In this document: positions 8,953 to 17,200 of the stretch, piece after piece
Numbering within the stretch: position 1 is the stretch's first letter
How the letters are laid out: every line of letters begins with the position of its first letter
Assembly (NCBI RefSeq): GCF_000953825.1
Contig: NZ_BBUL01000088.1
Coordinates: 91,150-155,149, forward strand
Direction of reading: 5' to 3'
DNA from: Cellvibrio sp. OA-2007
GTDB taxonomy: Bacteria > Pseudomonadota > Gammaproteobacteria > Pseudomonadales > Cellvibrionaceae
Length of the DNA stretch: 64,000 bases
Notes under the pieces: model-generated
The model's database searches: none
What the model was told of the DNA's origin: nothing
Seen by the model: only the letters and a program-made list of their open reading frames with translations
Made by a program: the position numbers and the translations under genes

Positions 8953-9570
8953 ATGACTCAATTAAAACCAAGCTCAGTTACGCTCGCTATTACCGGTGCT
9001 TCCGGTGCGCAATACGGGCTGCGTTTATTGCAGTGTTTATTAGCAGCGGATTGCAAAGTATTTTTGATGATCTCTAGCGCTGCCGAGGTGGTTATTCGCA
9101 CTGAAACCGATTTGGATTTGCCGCGCGATTTAGAAGAGCAGCAAGCAATGCTGTGCGAGCTTTACGGCGCAGACGAAGAACAACTGCAATTACTAGCCAA
9201 AGACGATTGGTTTGCCGCAGTCGCATCTGGTTCCAGCTCACCTAGCTCGATGGTAATTTGCCCTGCAAGCGGCGGCACGCTGTCTGCCATCGCCCACGGC
9301 GCCAGCAATAATTTAATCGAACGTGCTGCCGATGTTGCGTTAAAAGAGCGTCGCAAATTAATTGTTGTGCCGCGCGAAACGCCCTACTCCGAAATCCATT
9401 TAGAAAATATGCTCAAACTCACGCAGATGGGCGTAGTGGTATTACCCGCAAGCCCCGGCTTTTATATGCAGCCGCAAACCGTGGAAGAATTAGTTGATTT
9501 TATCGTCGCACGCATTTTGGATCAGCTGGGCGTGCCGCAAGATTTAATGCCGCGTTGGGGTGAAGATTAA
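8953..9570 (+). CDS. ubiX: Flavin prenyltransferase UbiX
   Basis: The 205-residue protein starts with the UbiX/Pad1 nucleotide-binding motif [10 protein letters not shown] (13-22) and carries [31 protein letters not shown] and LPASPGFY. UbiX attaches a dimethylallyl group to FMN to make the prenylated cofactor used by the UbiD decarboxylase in ubiquinone synthesis. Length and motifs are complete. It lies near mpl, the common arrangement in pseudomonads. The SD AGGAG lies nine bases before the ATG. Confidence 0.95.
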   Translation: MTQLKPSSVTLAITGASGAQYGLRLLQCLLAADCKVFLMISSAAEVVIRTETDLDLPRDLEEQQAMLCELYGADEEQLQLLAKDDWFAAVASGSSSPSSMVICPASGGTLSAIAHGASNNLIERAADVALKERRKLIVVPRETPYSEIHLENMLKLTQMGVVVLPASPGFYMQPQTVEELVDFIVARILDQLGVPQDLMPRWGED

Positions 9571-9582
9571 TAAAATATTGAT

Positions 9583-9663
9583 GTAGGTTGGCGGTGAGCT
9601 TGCGAACCCCAACATAGCCGCAACAAAACAAGCGTTGGGGTTCGTTCCTCACCACCAACCTAC
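9583..9663. repeat. Long imperfect inverted repeat, family C (GTAGGTTGG type)
   Basis: The arms at 9583-9613 and 9634-9663 are largely complementary (GTAGGTTGGCGGTGAG / CTCACCACCAACCTAC at the outside, GAACCCCAAC / GTTGGGGTTC inside), with a 20-base loop. It occupies nearly all of the gap between ubiX and the HMG-CoA lyase gene. Related half-arms are seen at 6686, 47585 and in the tandem array near 60220. Confidence 0.8.
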
Positions 9664-9684
9664 GGAAAACACAAATTAAACACC

Positions 9685-10584
9685 ATGATTAATTTACCAA
9701 AAACAGTTCGCATAGTAGAAGTTGGGCCGCGCGATGGTTTGCAAAATGAAAAGCAACCTATTCCAACTGCAGCTAAAATCCAACTAATTGAAAATCTCGT
9801 CGATGCCGGATTGACCTACATCGAAGCGGGCAGTTTTGTGAATCCCAAATGGGTGCCACAAATGGCCGATAGCGGCGAAGTATTTTCTGGCATTACTCGC
9901 ACACCCGGTGTTACCTACGCCGCACTCACACCCAACCTGCAAGGTTATGAACGGGCCATCGCCGTAAATGCCAATGAAGTCGCTATTTTTGCTGCGGCAT
10001 CGGAAGCGTTTAGCCAAAAAAATATCAACTGCTCTATTAGCGAAAGTATTCAACGTTTTGAAACTTTAATTGACGCCGCCAAAGCGCAACACATTCCGGT
10101 GCGCGGTTATATTTCCTGCGTAGTCGGCTGTCCCTATTCCGGTGCGGTAGATGCCAATACCGTAGCCAGTATCGCCAAAGAATTACTCGCTATGGGCTGC
10201 TACGAAATTTCACTCGGCGATACTATCGGCGTAGGCACCGCAGGCCATGTTAAAAAACTAATTGAAACTGTCGCACGCGATGTGCCCATTGAAAAAATTG
10301 CCGCTCATATGCACGACACCTATGGTCAGGCACTCGCGAATATTTATGCTGCATTGGAAATGGGTGTAAGCGTAATCGATTCATCCGTCGCAGGTTTAGG
10401 CGGCTGCCCTTACGCCGCAGGCGCAACCGGCAATGTCGCCACTGAAGATCTAGTCTATTTATTAAATGGTTTGGGTATTGAGCACGGAGTGAATTTAGAA
10501 AAATTAATTCACGCGGGCAACACCATTAGCGCCGTTTTAAATAAACCCAGCAATTCAAAAGTCGCAAGGGCGATGAGTAAATAA
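9685..10584 (+). CDS. mvaB: Hydroxymethylglutaryl-CoA lyase
   Basis: The 299-residue TIM-barrel protein has the [10 protein letters not shown] motif (13-22), the metal-binding AHMHDTYGQ (207-215) and the signature [14 protein letters not shown], with the active-site Cys at about 241. It splits HMG-CoA into acetyl-CoA and acetoacetate, the last step of leucine breakdown. The rest of a leucine catabolic operon is not present nearby. The following DUF2288 gene starts two bases after the stop, so they are probably co-transcribed. Confidence 0.93.
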   Translation: MINLPKTVRIVEVGPRDGLQNEKQPIPTAAKIQLIENLVDAGLTYIEAGSFVNPKWVPQMADSGEVFSGITRTPGVTYAALTPNLQGYERAIAVNANEVAIFAAASEAFSQKNINCSISESIQRFETLIDAAKAQHIPVRGYISCVVGCPYSGAVDANTVASIAKELLAMGCYEISLGDTIGVGTAGHVKKLIETVARDVPIEKIAAHMHDTYGQALANIYAALEMGVSVIDSSVAGLGGCPYAAGATGNVATEDLVYLLNGLGIEHGVNLEKLIHAGNTISAVLNKPSNSKVARAMSK

Positions 10585-10586
10585 CT

Positions 10587-10889
10587 ATGACCAACGAAAT
10601 CGAACAAGAAATCAATTTACAAACCGCACAAATCCGCTGGCACGAACTGCAACGTTTTTTCGCCAGCGGCAATGCAATCGCTGTTGATCCCAGTTTGGAT
10701 TTAACCCACGTAGCCACACAAATCGTCGCCGATAACGCCCATCTAATTAAAGCATGGATGGATACCGGCTTGGTTGATGCAGTAAAAGATACCCAAGCCC
10801 AGCAATGGTATGAAGCCGATGCACTTGTGTGGGCGGTAGTGATAAAACCCTGGGTGTTGGTACAGGCTATTACTGAACAGAAAAATTAA
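10587..10889 (+). CDS. DUF2288 family protein
   Basis: This 100-residue soluble protein has the features of DUF2288: an N-terminal LQTAQIRWHELQRFFASGN, a middle DLTHVATQIVADN, and the C-terminal ALVWAVVIKPWVLVQAI. The family is conserved in gammaproteobacteria and cyanobacteria and has no known function. It starts two bases after the HMG-CoA lyase stop codon. Confidence 0.8.
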   Translation: MTNEIEQEINLQTAQIRWHELQRFFASGNAIAVDPSLDLTHVATQIVADNAHLIKAWMDTGLVDAVKDTQAQQWYEADALVWAVVIKPWVLVQAITEQKN

Positions 10890-10960
10890 ATCTGTTTCTT
10901 ACTCACAAGCCCATAATATCTATAACAACTTTTTTCTTATGATCCCAGAAGGAAACCATC

Positions 10961-11374
10961 ATGAATCTCACCGCTAGCGGCGTTGCATTGCGCTTTTTAT
11001 TTGCACTCTTATTAGTACTGCTCAGCTATAACCCCAGCGGTTACTCTTATTTTCATTGGGTTTATAACAGTTTTAATCACATCACCCCCTATATCGTCAT
11101 TGCAGGAATTGTATTAATTATCGGCTGGGGGATTTATGTTAAAGCTACACTGAACTCTCTGGGCATTATAGGCATTATCGTGCTGGCTGCACTTTTTGCA
11201 TGCCTTGTGTGGCTATTTATTTATTGGGGATTTTTAAGCGTTGACAATATTTCAGCTATGGCCTGGGTGATTGAAGTTTTACTCGCCGCACTGCTCGCAG
11301 TAGGCATGTGTTGGTCGCACTTCACCCGCAGGATGAGCGGACAAGTGGATGTTGATGAGATTGAAAATAATTAG
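10961..11374 (+). CDS. Small four-TM membrane protein (DUF6524-like)
   Basis: The 137-residue protein has four hydrophobic helices and the motif RFLFALLLVLLSYNPSGYSY near the N-terminus, which I recall from the DUF6524 family; the function is unknown. AGAAGGAAAC lies just upstream of the ATG as an SD. It ends in a short charged tail. Convergent with the next gene, with a shared hairpin between them. Confidence 0.65.
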   Translation: MNLTASGVALRFLFALLLVLLSYNPSGYSYFHWVYNSFNHITPYIVIAGIVLIIGWGIYVKATLNSLGIIGIIVLAALFACLVWLFIYWGFLSVDNISAMAWVIEVLLAALLAVGMCWSHFTRRMSGQVDVDEIENN

Positions 11375-11386
11375 CGTGTTTTTTGC

Positions 11387-11419
11387 TGCGGGATTAACAA
11401 GAATTTTATTAATCCCGCA
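11387..11419. terminator. Hairpin between convergent genes
   Basis: TGCGGGATTAA at 11387-11397 pairs perfectly with TTAATCCCGCA at 11409-11419. It lies between the two convergent stop codons, so it probably ends transcription from one or both sides, although the T-runs are short. Confidence 0.55.
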
Positions 11420-11436
11420 TTGCAAATTATCCTAAC

Positions 11437-12000
11437 TTATTGCGCGAGTGAACGATACTCGTTGCGCAACTCACGCCACAATTCAAGCGCAACCACCAGC
11501 GCCACGGTAAGCACAAGGCTATAAACCAGCATCACATAAGCAAACGGCACAGTGTTATTCCATGGCCGCGCAATGCCGAGATAACAGGCGTACAACCAGG
11601 ACACCAAAGAGACTACTGCAGTTATCACCACCAACAATTGCCCCTTACCACTTGCCCCCACAAATCCCTTAGGTGATGCCAACACCGGAAAACTGTAGTA
11701 ATGCAGGAACAAGCCATTGAGTGTAAGTATGCTCACCACGGCAAATTTGGCCCAAAGTTTTTGATTCATCAAATAACCGGGGACATCGATGTAACCAATT
11801 GCAACTATCGCCAGCCCTGATGCCCACAAGATTACCAAAGCAAGTGTTGCCAGATGAGTGTTGCGTTGGAGATTTGCGATAGAGTCTGCATCCATTGGGC
11901 GGCCGCGCCATTTGGCCAGTGCAATATCTTGCAGGAGGATGACACCTATAGCGAGGCAAGCAGCAATTAGATGGGTATAGACCAGAAGTGTTTTTAGCAT
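11437..12000 (-). CDS. Membrane protein of unknown function, CopD/DUF2214-like layout
   Basis: The 187-residue protein has about five hydrophobic helices, with His residues at the start of helices (YTHLIAACLAIG, NTHLATLALVILW, LFLHYYSF). This recalls haem-binding or CopD-like membrane proteins. I cannot assign a family firmly. GAGGAACC is a suitable SD before the ATG. A gap of 164 bases separates it from the small TerB-like gene, so it may or may not belong to the upstream PspA operon. Confidence 0.55.
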   Translation of the reverse strand: MLKTLLVYTHLIAACLAIGVILLQDIALAKWRGRPMDADSIANLQRNTHLATLALVILWASGLAIVAIGYIDVPGYLMNQKLWAKFAVVSILTLNGLFLHYYSFPVLASPKGFVGASGKGQLLVVITAVVSLVSWLYACYLGIARPWNNTVPFAYVMLVYSLVLTVALVVALELWRELRNEYRSLAQ

Positions 12001-12164
12001 TGTGAGGTTCCTCTATTGTTATTGTTGAACAGAACCATTATTAAACGAAATTCATCGCTCACTTTTGATTTAGCGCAAATACTTCTGCTAAATAATCCAG
12101 CAATACCGCAAGTTAGGACACGCAACCGGGCTAGCCAGTCATAGACCAGCCCAGATGGCCTGAT

Positions 12165-12401
12165 TTATTTGATTTTATCGCTGATCTCTATCAGCTTTTT
12201 ACGCATGGCGTCATCTACTTCATGGGGTTTAATGCGGCTAATAATATTGCGCAGCACCCGAATTTCATTTTGATCAATCACACCATCCTTCTCTGCAATC
12301 GCCAATATTTTACCTAGTTCATAGGCGTCCAATTTTCCATCGCTGGAAAAACATTGAATCGATTGAAAAGACATCTCAAGATAATCACGTACTTCGGTCA
12401 T
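12165..12401 (-). CDS. Small TerB-like acidic helical protein, last gene of the PspA-flotillin operon
   Basis: The 78-residue protein carries DGKLDAYELGKILAIAEKDG, followed by VIDQNEIRVLRNIISRI, a pattern of the TerB/tellurite-resistance helical fold in which DG(x)I/L-x-x-x-E turns repeat. They look like EF-hand loops but lack the first acidic ligand positions, so calcium binding is unlikely. AAGGAG is the SD. It lies 30 bases after the zinc-ribbon gene and is probably co-transcribed. TerB-like domains often occur in membrane-stress and defence clusters. Confidence 0.6.
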   Translation of the reverse strand: MTEVRDYLEMSFQSIQCFSSDGKLDAYELGKILAIAEKDGVIDQNEIRVLRNIISRIKPHEVDDAMRKKLIEISDKIK

Positions 12402-12431
12402 ACACTACTCCTTGGTTTTACTAATAAAAAA

Positions 12432-12965
12432 TCAATCCGGGGCAATTACTAAAAATTGTTTAATCAGATCTTTATTCGGCTGTTGATAAAGCCACGTTTT
12501 AAATTCATGCGCTTTAGTAAAACTCTCTTCGCCTAGCAGTTTTTCATAGCGTTCATTAAGGGCCATTTCCTGCCGCTGCTTGCGAATATTGCGTTGCCAT
12601 GCATCGGTAAATATCTTGGGAAGCTTGCCATGAAGATCCAGAGTTTTAAGCAGCTGCCATTCACCTTTATCCAACCAAGCCTCATCACAAGCGCCGCATA
12701 AGTCCAACTTGTGACTAGTGGAAGCACCAATTTGGTATTTGGTCATCAAACGACTGCATTTAGGACAGGAATGCACAGACTCCACTTCTGCTATTTCATC
12801 AGCATTGGCGGCAACATCTGCTGTGCTGGTATGGCGATCAGCCCAAAAGCGGTAATTCATTAACGACAACAAGGCGCCCTGACATTGCGGACAAACAGCC
12901 GCAATCAAACCCGGCTCCAATTCATCAGGTTCTAGATGTTGCGTTTTGCATTGAGTACATTGCAT
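12432..12965 (-). CDS. Zinc-ribbon protein (zf-TFIIB type)
   Basis: The 177-residue soluble protein has an N-terminal CxxC...CxxC ribbon (CTQC at 3-6, CPQC at 25-28) and a second ribbon (CPKC near 68, CGAC near 92) of the zf-TFIIB kind with the W-L-D-KGEW feature that follows. The C-terminal part is helical and charged. The role may be scaffolding or nucleic-acid binding; nothing more can be read. It lies 24 bases after the PLD-type gene and 30 before the TerB-like gene, so it belongs to the same operon. Confidence 0.7.
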   Translation of the reverse strand: MQCTQCKTQHLEPDELEPGLIAAVCPQCQGALLSLMNYRFWADRHTSTADVAANADEIAEVESVHSCPKCSRLMTKYQIGASTSHKLDLCGACDEAWLDKGEWQLLKTLDLHGKLPKIFTDAWQRNIRKQRQEMALNERYEKLLGEESFTKAHEFKTWLYQQPNKDLIKQFLVIAPD

Positions 12966-12989
12966 TAATTTCTCCTTGGTTTTACATTC

Positions 12990-13679
12990 TTAACGATCAA
13001 ACTGATTCCACAAACTTTCAAATTCAGCCAAATAGGCGGAGACCAATTTTGATTCATCGGTGACCAAAATATTTTCCTGATTATAATCAGTGGCCGAGCG
13101 TGTCCAGTTGAAACTGCCATTGACCAAAATACGTTTATCGACAATGGCAAATTTATGGTGCATATGGTTGTCAGTGTTATCCATACGCACTTCAACACCT
13201 TGATCGATTAATTTAAAAATATCGCTGCCCTGATCATGTGCTTTATCATTGTCCGTAATAAGCCGTATTTGTATGCCGCGCTTATGCGCAGCCACAATGG
13301 CATCGCTGAGGCGATCATCGGAAATGGTGAATACGCTGATATCGAGAGTGGTACGCGCGGCCACTAATAAATCCAATAGCTGACGGCGACAATCTTCACC
13401 GGGACTAAAATGCGCTTCTGTAATAGATGCGGATTGGGTTTGGCGAAAATTGTCGATAACCTTGCTGATTTTTTCCAACCAGAGCAACGAGGCAACTGCA
13501 TTGTCACCGCCCAATCGCGCTGGCTCGCGGGCCAGCGCAAACGCTTTATTGCGCACGAAAGCAACATCGTCATGCGCAAGCTTGGGTAATATCTCACGCA
13601 GTTCCAAGGACTCTGACTGACTGAGTTTAAAATCTTCCAGTGTCGCCAGCAGCCAGTTTTCCAATTCAGGTTGACGCAT
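12990..13679 (-). CDS. Single-HKD phospholipase D-like protein
   Basis: The 229-residue protein has a helical N-terminal domain (1-90) and a PLD domain. The HKD signature is HHKFAIVDKRILVNGSFNWT, with H174, K176 and D181 as H-x-K-x4-D. Only one HKD is present, as in Nuc-type endonucleases and mitochondrial PLD6, which act as dimers on nucleic acid or cardiolipin. No signal peptide is seen, so it is likely cytoplasmic. In the context of PspA and flotillin, either a membrane phospholipid or nucleic acid could be the substrate. AAGGA is the SD. Confidence 0.78.
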   Translation of the reverse strand: MRQPELENWLLATLEDFKLSQSESLELREILPKLAHDDVAFVRNKAFALAREPARLGGDNAVASLLWLEKISKVIDNFRQTQSASITEAHFSPGEDCRRQLLDLLVAARTTLDISVFTISDDRLSDAIVAAHKRGIQIRLITDNDKAHDQGSDIFKLIDQGVEVRMDNTDNHMHHKFAIVDKRILVNGSFNWTRSATDYNQENILVTDESKLVSAYLAEFESLWNQFDR

Positions 13680-13711
13680 AGTTGCATCCTTAAAATTTAT
13701 ACTAGTTCCAC

Positions 13712-14263
13712 TTACATTTTATTTTTATACAGTTTTGCCTGAAAAAAAGCACACACTACACCGGCAATAGCACCGAAAAAATGTGATTCAAACGATATAC
13801 GCGAGTCGTTTGGCAAAACACCGAACAACATACCGCCGTATAAAAACACCACGAGAAGCGCAATGAGGATATTAATAAATTTTCGGTCGTACCAAGCGGT
13901 AGCGATGCAGAGGCTCCATAAACCAAAGATCCAGCCACTTGCACCTATGTGCAGTGCACTGCGCGCAAACAGCCACACCAACAGGCCAGTAAGCACAATG
14001 ATAAAAGCGCTGCTCCACAGATAACGTTTTAGCGAGTGCACAAACAACAAACTGCTAAAAACAATTAAACCGACTAGATTATTGAGCAAGTGACCGAGGT
14101 TGCCATGCAAAAAAGGCGCTGCAAAAATACCCCACAAAGAATCCGGTTGCCGTGGATATATACCGTATTGATACAACATTCCATTGGTAGACAGGTTAAC
14201 AATATGCACCCCAACCATCAGGGCACATATCGCCATCAACCATTTTATCTTTCGTGCGAGCAT
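13712..14263 (-). CDS. Rhomboid family intramembrane serine protease
   Basis: About 183 residues with six hydrophobic helices. It has HGNLGHLLNN in the second helix (H53, H58), the catalytic GASG motif with Ser109, and a later His161 in SHFFGAIAG, so the Ser-His dyad is complete. Rhomboids cut membrane segments of substrate proteins within the bilayer. The ATG at 14263 is used because it follows the stop codon of the large ATPase gene by six bases, which suggests translational coupling; a TTG at 14266 is one codon upstream. Substrates may include operon partners, but this is inference. Confidence 0.88.
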   Translation of the reverse strand: MLARKIKWLMAICALMVGVHIVNLSTNGMLYQYGIYPRQPDSLWGIFAAPFLHGNLGHLLNNLVGLIVFSSLLFVHSLKRYLWSSAFIIVLTGLLVWLFARSALHIGASGWIFGLWSLCIATAWYDRKFINILIALLVVFLYGGMLFGVLPNDSRISFESHFFGAIAGVVCAFFQAKLYKNKM

Positions 14264-14269
14264 CAATAA

Positions 14270-17200
14270 TTACTGCGGAGTATCGGGCTTTGCCACATCC
14301 GTTTTAGGCACGGCGGGCTTTACCTTTTTGGAAAATAGTTCAGCTTCCAGTTGTTTTAACTGCTGTGATACCTGCTCGATTTTTTCGTGATTGCGCAAAT
14401 CTATATCCAGCTTTTTATCCATATTGCGCACCAATGGCACCAGCGAAGTTTCGAGAGTATCAGCAAGTACACGCAATACTTTATCCAACCCGGGGAGCGG
14501 TTGGTTAATTACCTCCACCTTCGGTGCAACAGGGGCAAGAGAATGCTCCAGCTTATTGGCCGATGCGGTAATTGCATCAATCAGTTCACGATTAGCCGCG
14601 CCACTATCGGCAACCGGTTTACTGCTTGCGACCAGTGTTAGTTTATTAATACCTTCAACCATATCCGCAAGTTGTACTACGACTTTTGCACCTGTGTCAG
14701 CGGAATCGCCGCCCATGGCTTTGTTGCGCAGGAAATCTTTTTTGATTTGCTCCCAGCGTATTTTTTGTTCGTCCGTCATATTACCGCGCAGCTCCGCCAA
14801 CTTGAGCAAATTGCTCTCTGCGCCGGTGGTGAGCATTTGCGCCTCACCCAGATAATGGTCGGCGATCATTTGCATTAATTCCGCATCGTTCATTACCGAC
14901 GACACTTTTTCCGCCATCTTATTCATATTGCGATAACTGCCTTGCAATTTGAACGACGGCTCCAGGCGGTATTTATCGTCCTGTGCGGCGGAGGCGATAT
15001 ATTGCTGATTAATTTTTAAAACCACATGCTGGATCGCAAATAGCTTTTTCATTACCCCAACAATTTCACTAATTTCCGCACCTGAGTATTGATGACTTAA
15101 ATCGGTAGTCGCCACCTCTTCACCTTTGGCCATAGCGACAAATTTGTATACGTCCTGCATGTCGCGCAGCGCAAGCGGTGCCAACACTGCGTTAGATGTC
15201 AGCGCGTTTTCGATATAACTCAAGGCAAACTGTTCTTCCATACCACCGAGAATATCGCCGAGATTATAAATATCGGCGCGGTTGGCAAGCATATCAGGCA
15301 CCTTAAATGCTTCACCTGATTCGGTATAAGGGTTACCCGCCATACACACGCAGAATTTTTTACCGCGCATATCGTAGGTTTTCGTTTTACCTTGCCATAC
15401 ACCTTCAATGCGGCGCGTGCCATCGCACAGCGAAATAAATTTTTGCAAAAATTCGGCGTTGGTATGTTGAATATCGTCGAGATACAGCATGACGTTATTG
15501 CCCATCTCCAACGCGAGATTGAGTTTGATCATTTCCTGTTTGGCAGTAGCATTGGGCGCTTGCTCCGGGTCAAGCGACAGCACATCGTGACCGAGTGATG
15601 GGCAATTGATTTTCATAAAAATCAAACCCAAACGATTCGCCACGTATTCCATCAAGGTGGTTTTACCGTAACCCGGTGGCGAGATCATCATCAACATACC
15701 CATCAAATCGGTACGTTTTGTAGCGCCGAGCGAACCCATTTGTTTTGCGAGGTTATCGCCAATCAACGGCAAGTAAGATTCATTGATCAAACGGTTGCGC
15801 ACAAATGAACTCAGTGGTTTTGCTTTGAATTCATTCAAGCGCAAACTGTATCGCTCTTGCTCAACGATTTGTTGACGAACCTGCAGATAGCGCTGATATT
15901 GCGGAACCACCACATGACGATGATGCGCGAGCCGCAGCACAAATGAGTCCAACGAAAACGCTAGGGTACGATTTTGAATTGACGGATGATCGCCCATTAA
16001 CCCCTGAACCCGCAGCTCAACTTCCACTTCGGTAAAACGGCGATCCAGACGCTGATCGGTTTTCAATAGCGCTACCGCTTCGGGAATATAACGCGCGAGC
16101 AAATCCAACTGCTGATCTTTAACTAAGGCTTGCAGCCATGCGCTGGTTAAATTCCAGCGCTCTGCAGGCCAGCCCTGCATTTTAGCGGCGACTTCTTGAT
16201 AGTGACGCAGGGTTTCGTCATCGAGCGATTGTTTAAATGTCTCCACCAACTGCACAGCATATTTACTGGTAATAAATTCCAACCGCTCCCGCGCCAGCTC
16301 TTCCACTAAATATTCTGCTGCACGACGCACCTCCAAATCGCTCACGGCGATGGGGTGGCGTTGAATAAATTCGGCAAAGGTCTCTACTACCTCTTCAACC
16401 AACATTTGCAACGCATCCATACTGGCAAATAGACGCTGCATATGTTTTGCCGATACCGCGCGGTCTTTCCAGGTTTCAAATGAAAGCGATGCACCTTGCG
16501 ATTTGGATTTAATCGCAAATTCTTTCAAGTTTGCCCAAAACACTTGCGCCAATGCACGGGAGAGCGGATCAAACTTTAATAGATCGGCGCGATCCAACGC
16601 GGGTATTAACTCTTTTAGAATTAATACCGCATCCTGATCATGAATCCCTTTTTGATAGGCTTCTTTGTAGCGCGGCGCAGCAAACTCGCGCACGATTTTG
16701 CCGAGTTTTTCATCATCCACCAAGGCTTCACGCAACACATCGGGTGATAGGCCCGCCGTGTGATGTTCGGCTGCATCTAAAATTAACGCCGCGAGATATT
16801 CGGCGCGATAGACATTGGCCGTTTCCGACTCTTGCGCCATGCTCCAATAATCTTTTAATTGCAGCAACTCGGCATTATTGACTGCCGCGTAATAATTGGT
16901 TCCGGTGAGATGGAAATTTAATTCGCCTTCGCGGGGGATAATAGTTAAATCAAGCTCTTGTGTATTCACGCTGAATTTATGGCGCGGGCCGAGCTTGATT
17001 ACATTACCGCCCTCTTCAAATATATCGGTTTTATCGCGCAGTGCCCGCAGCGCTTGGCCGCGAATTGCTTTAAAACGCGCATCTATATCATCGGCTTTGA
17101 CTGCGTTATCCAGCGCTTTTAATTGCGCGAGTAAATCGCCCACTTTTAACACCAGCGCATCGGAAGCAAAATAGGTATTTAACTCCTCTGCGCTGGTGAT

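Noticed and set aside
12165..12401. EF-hand calcium protein
   Set aside because: The DG-x-(L/I)-D-x-x-E turns lack the first acidic ligand, so a TerB-like helical protein fits better.
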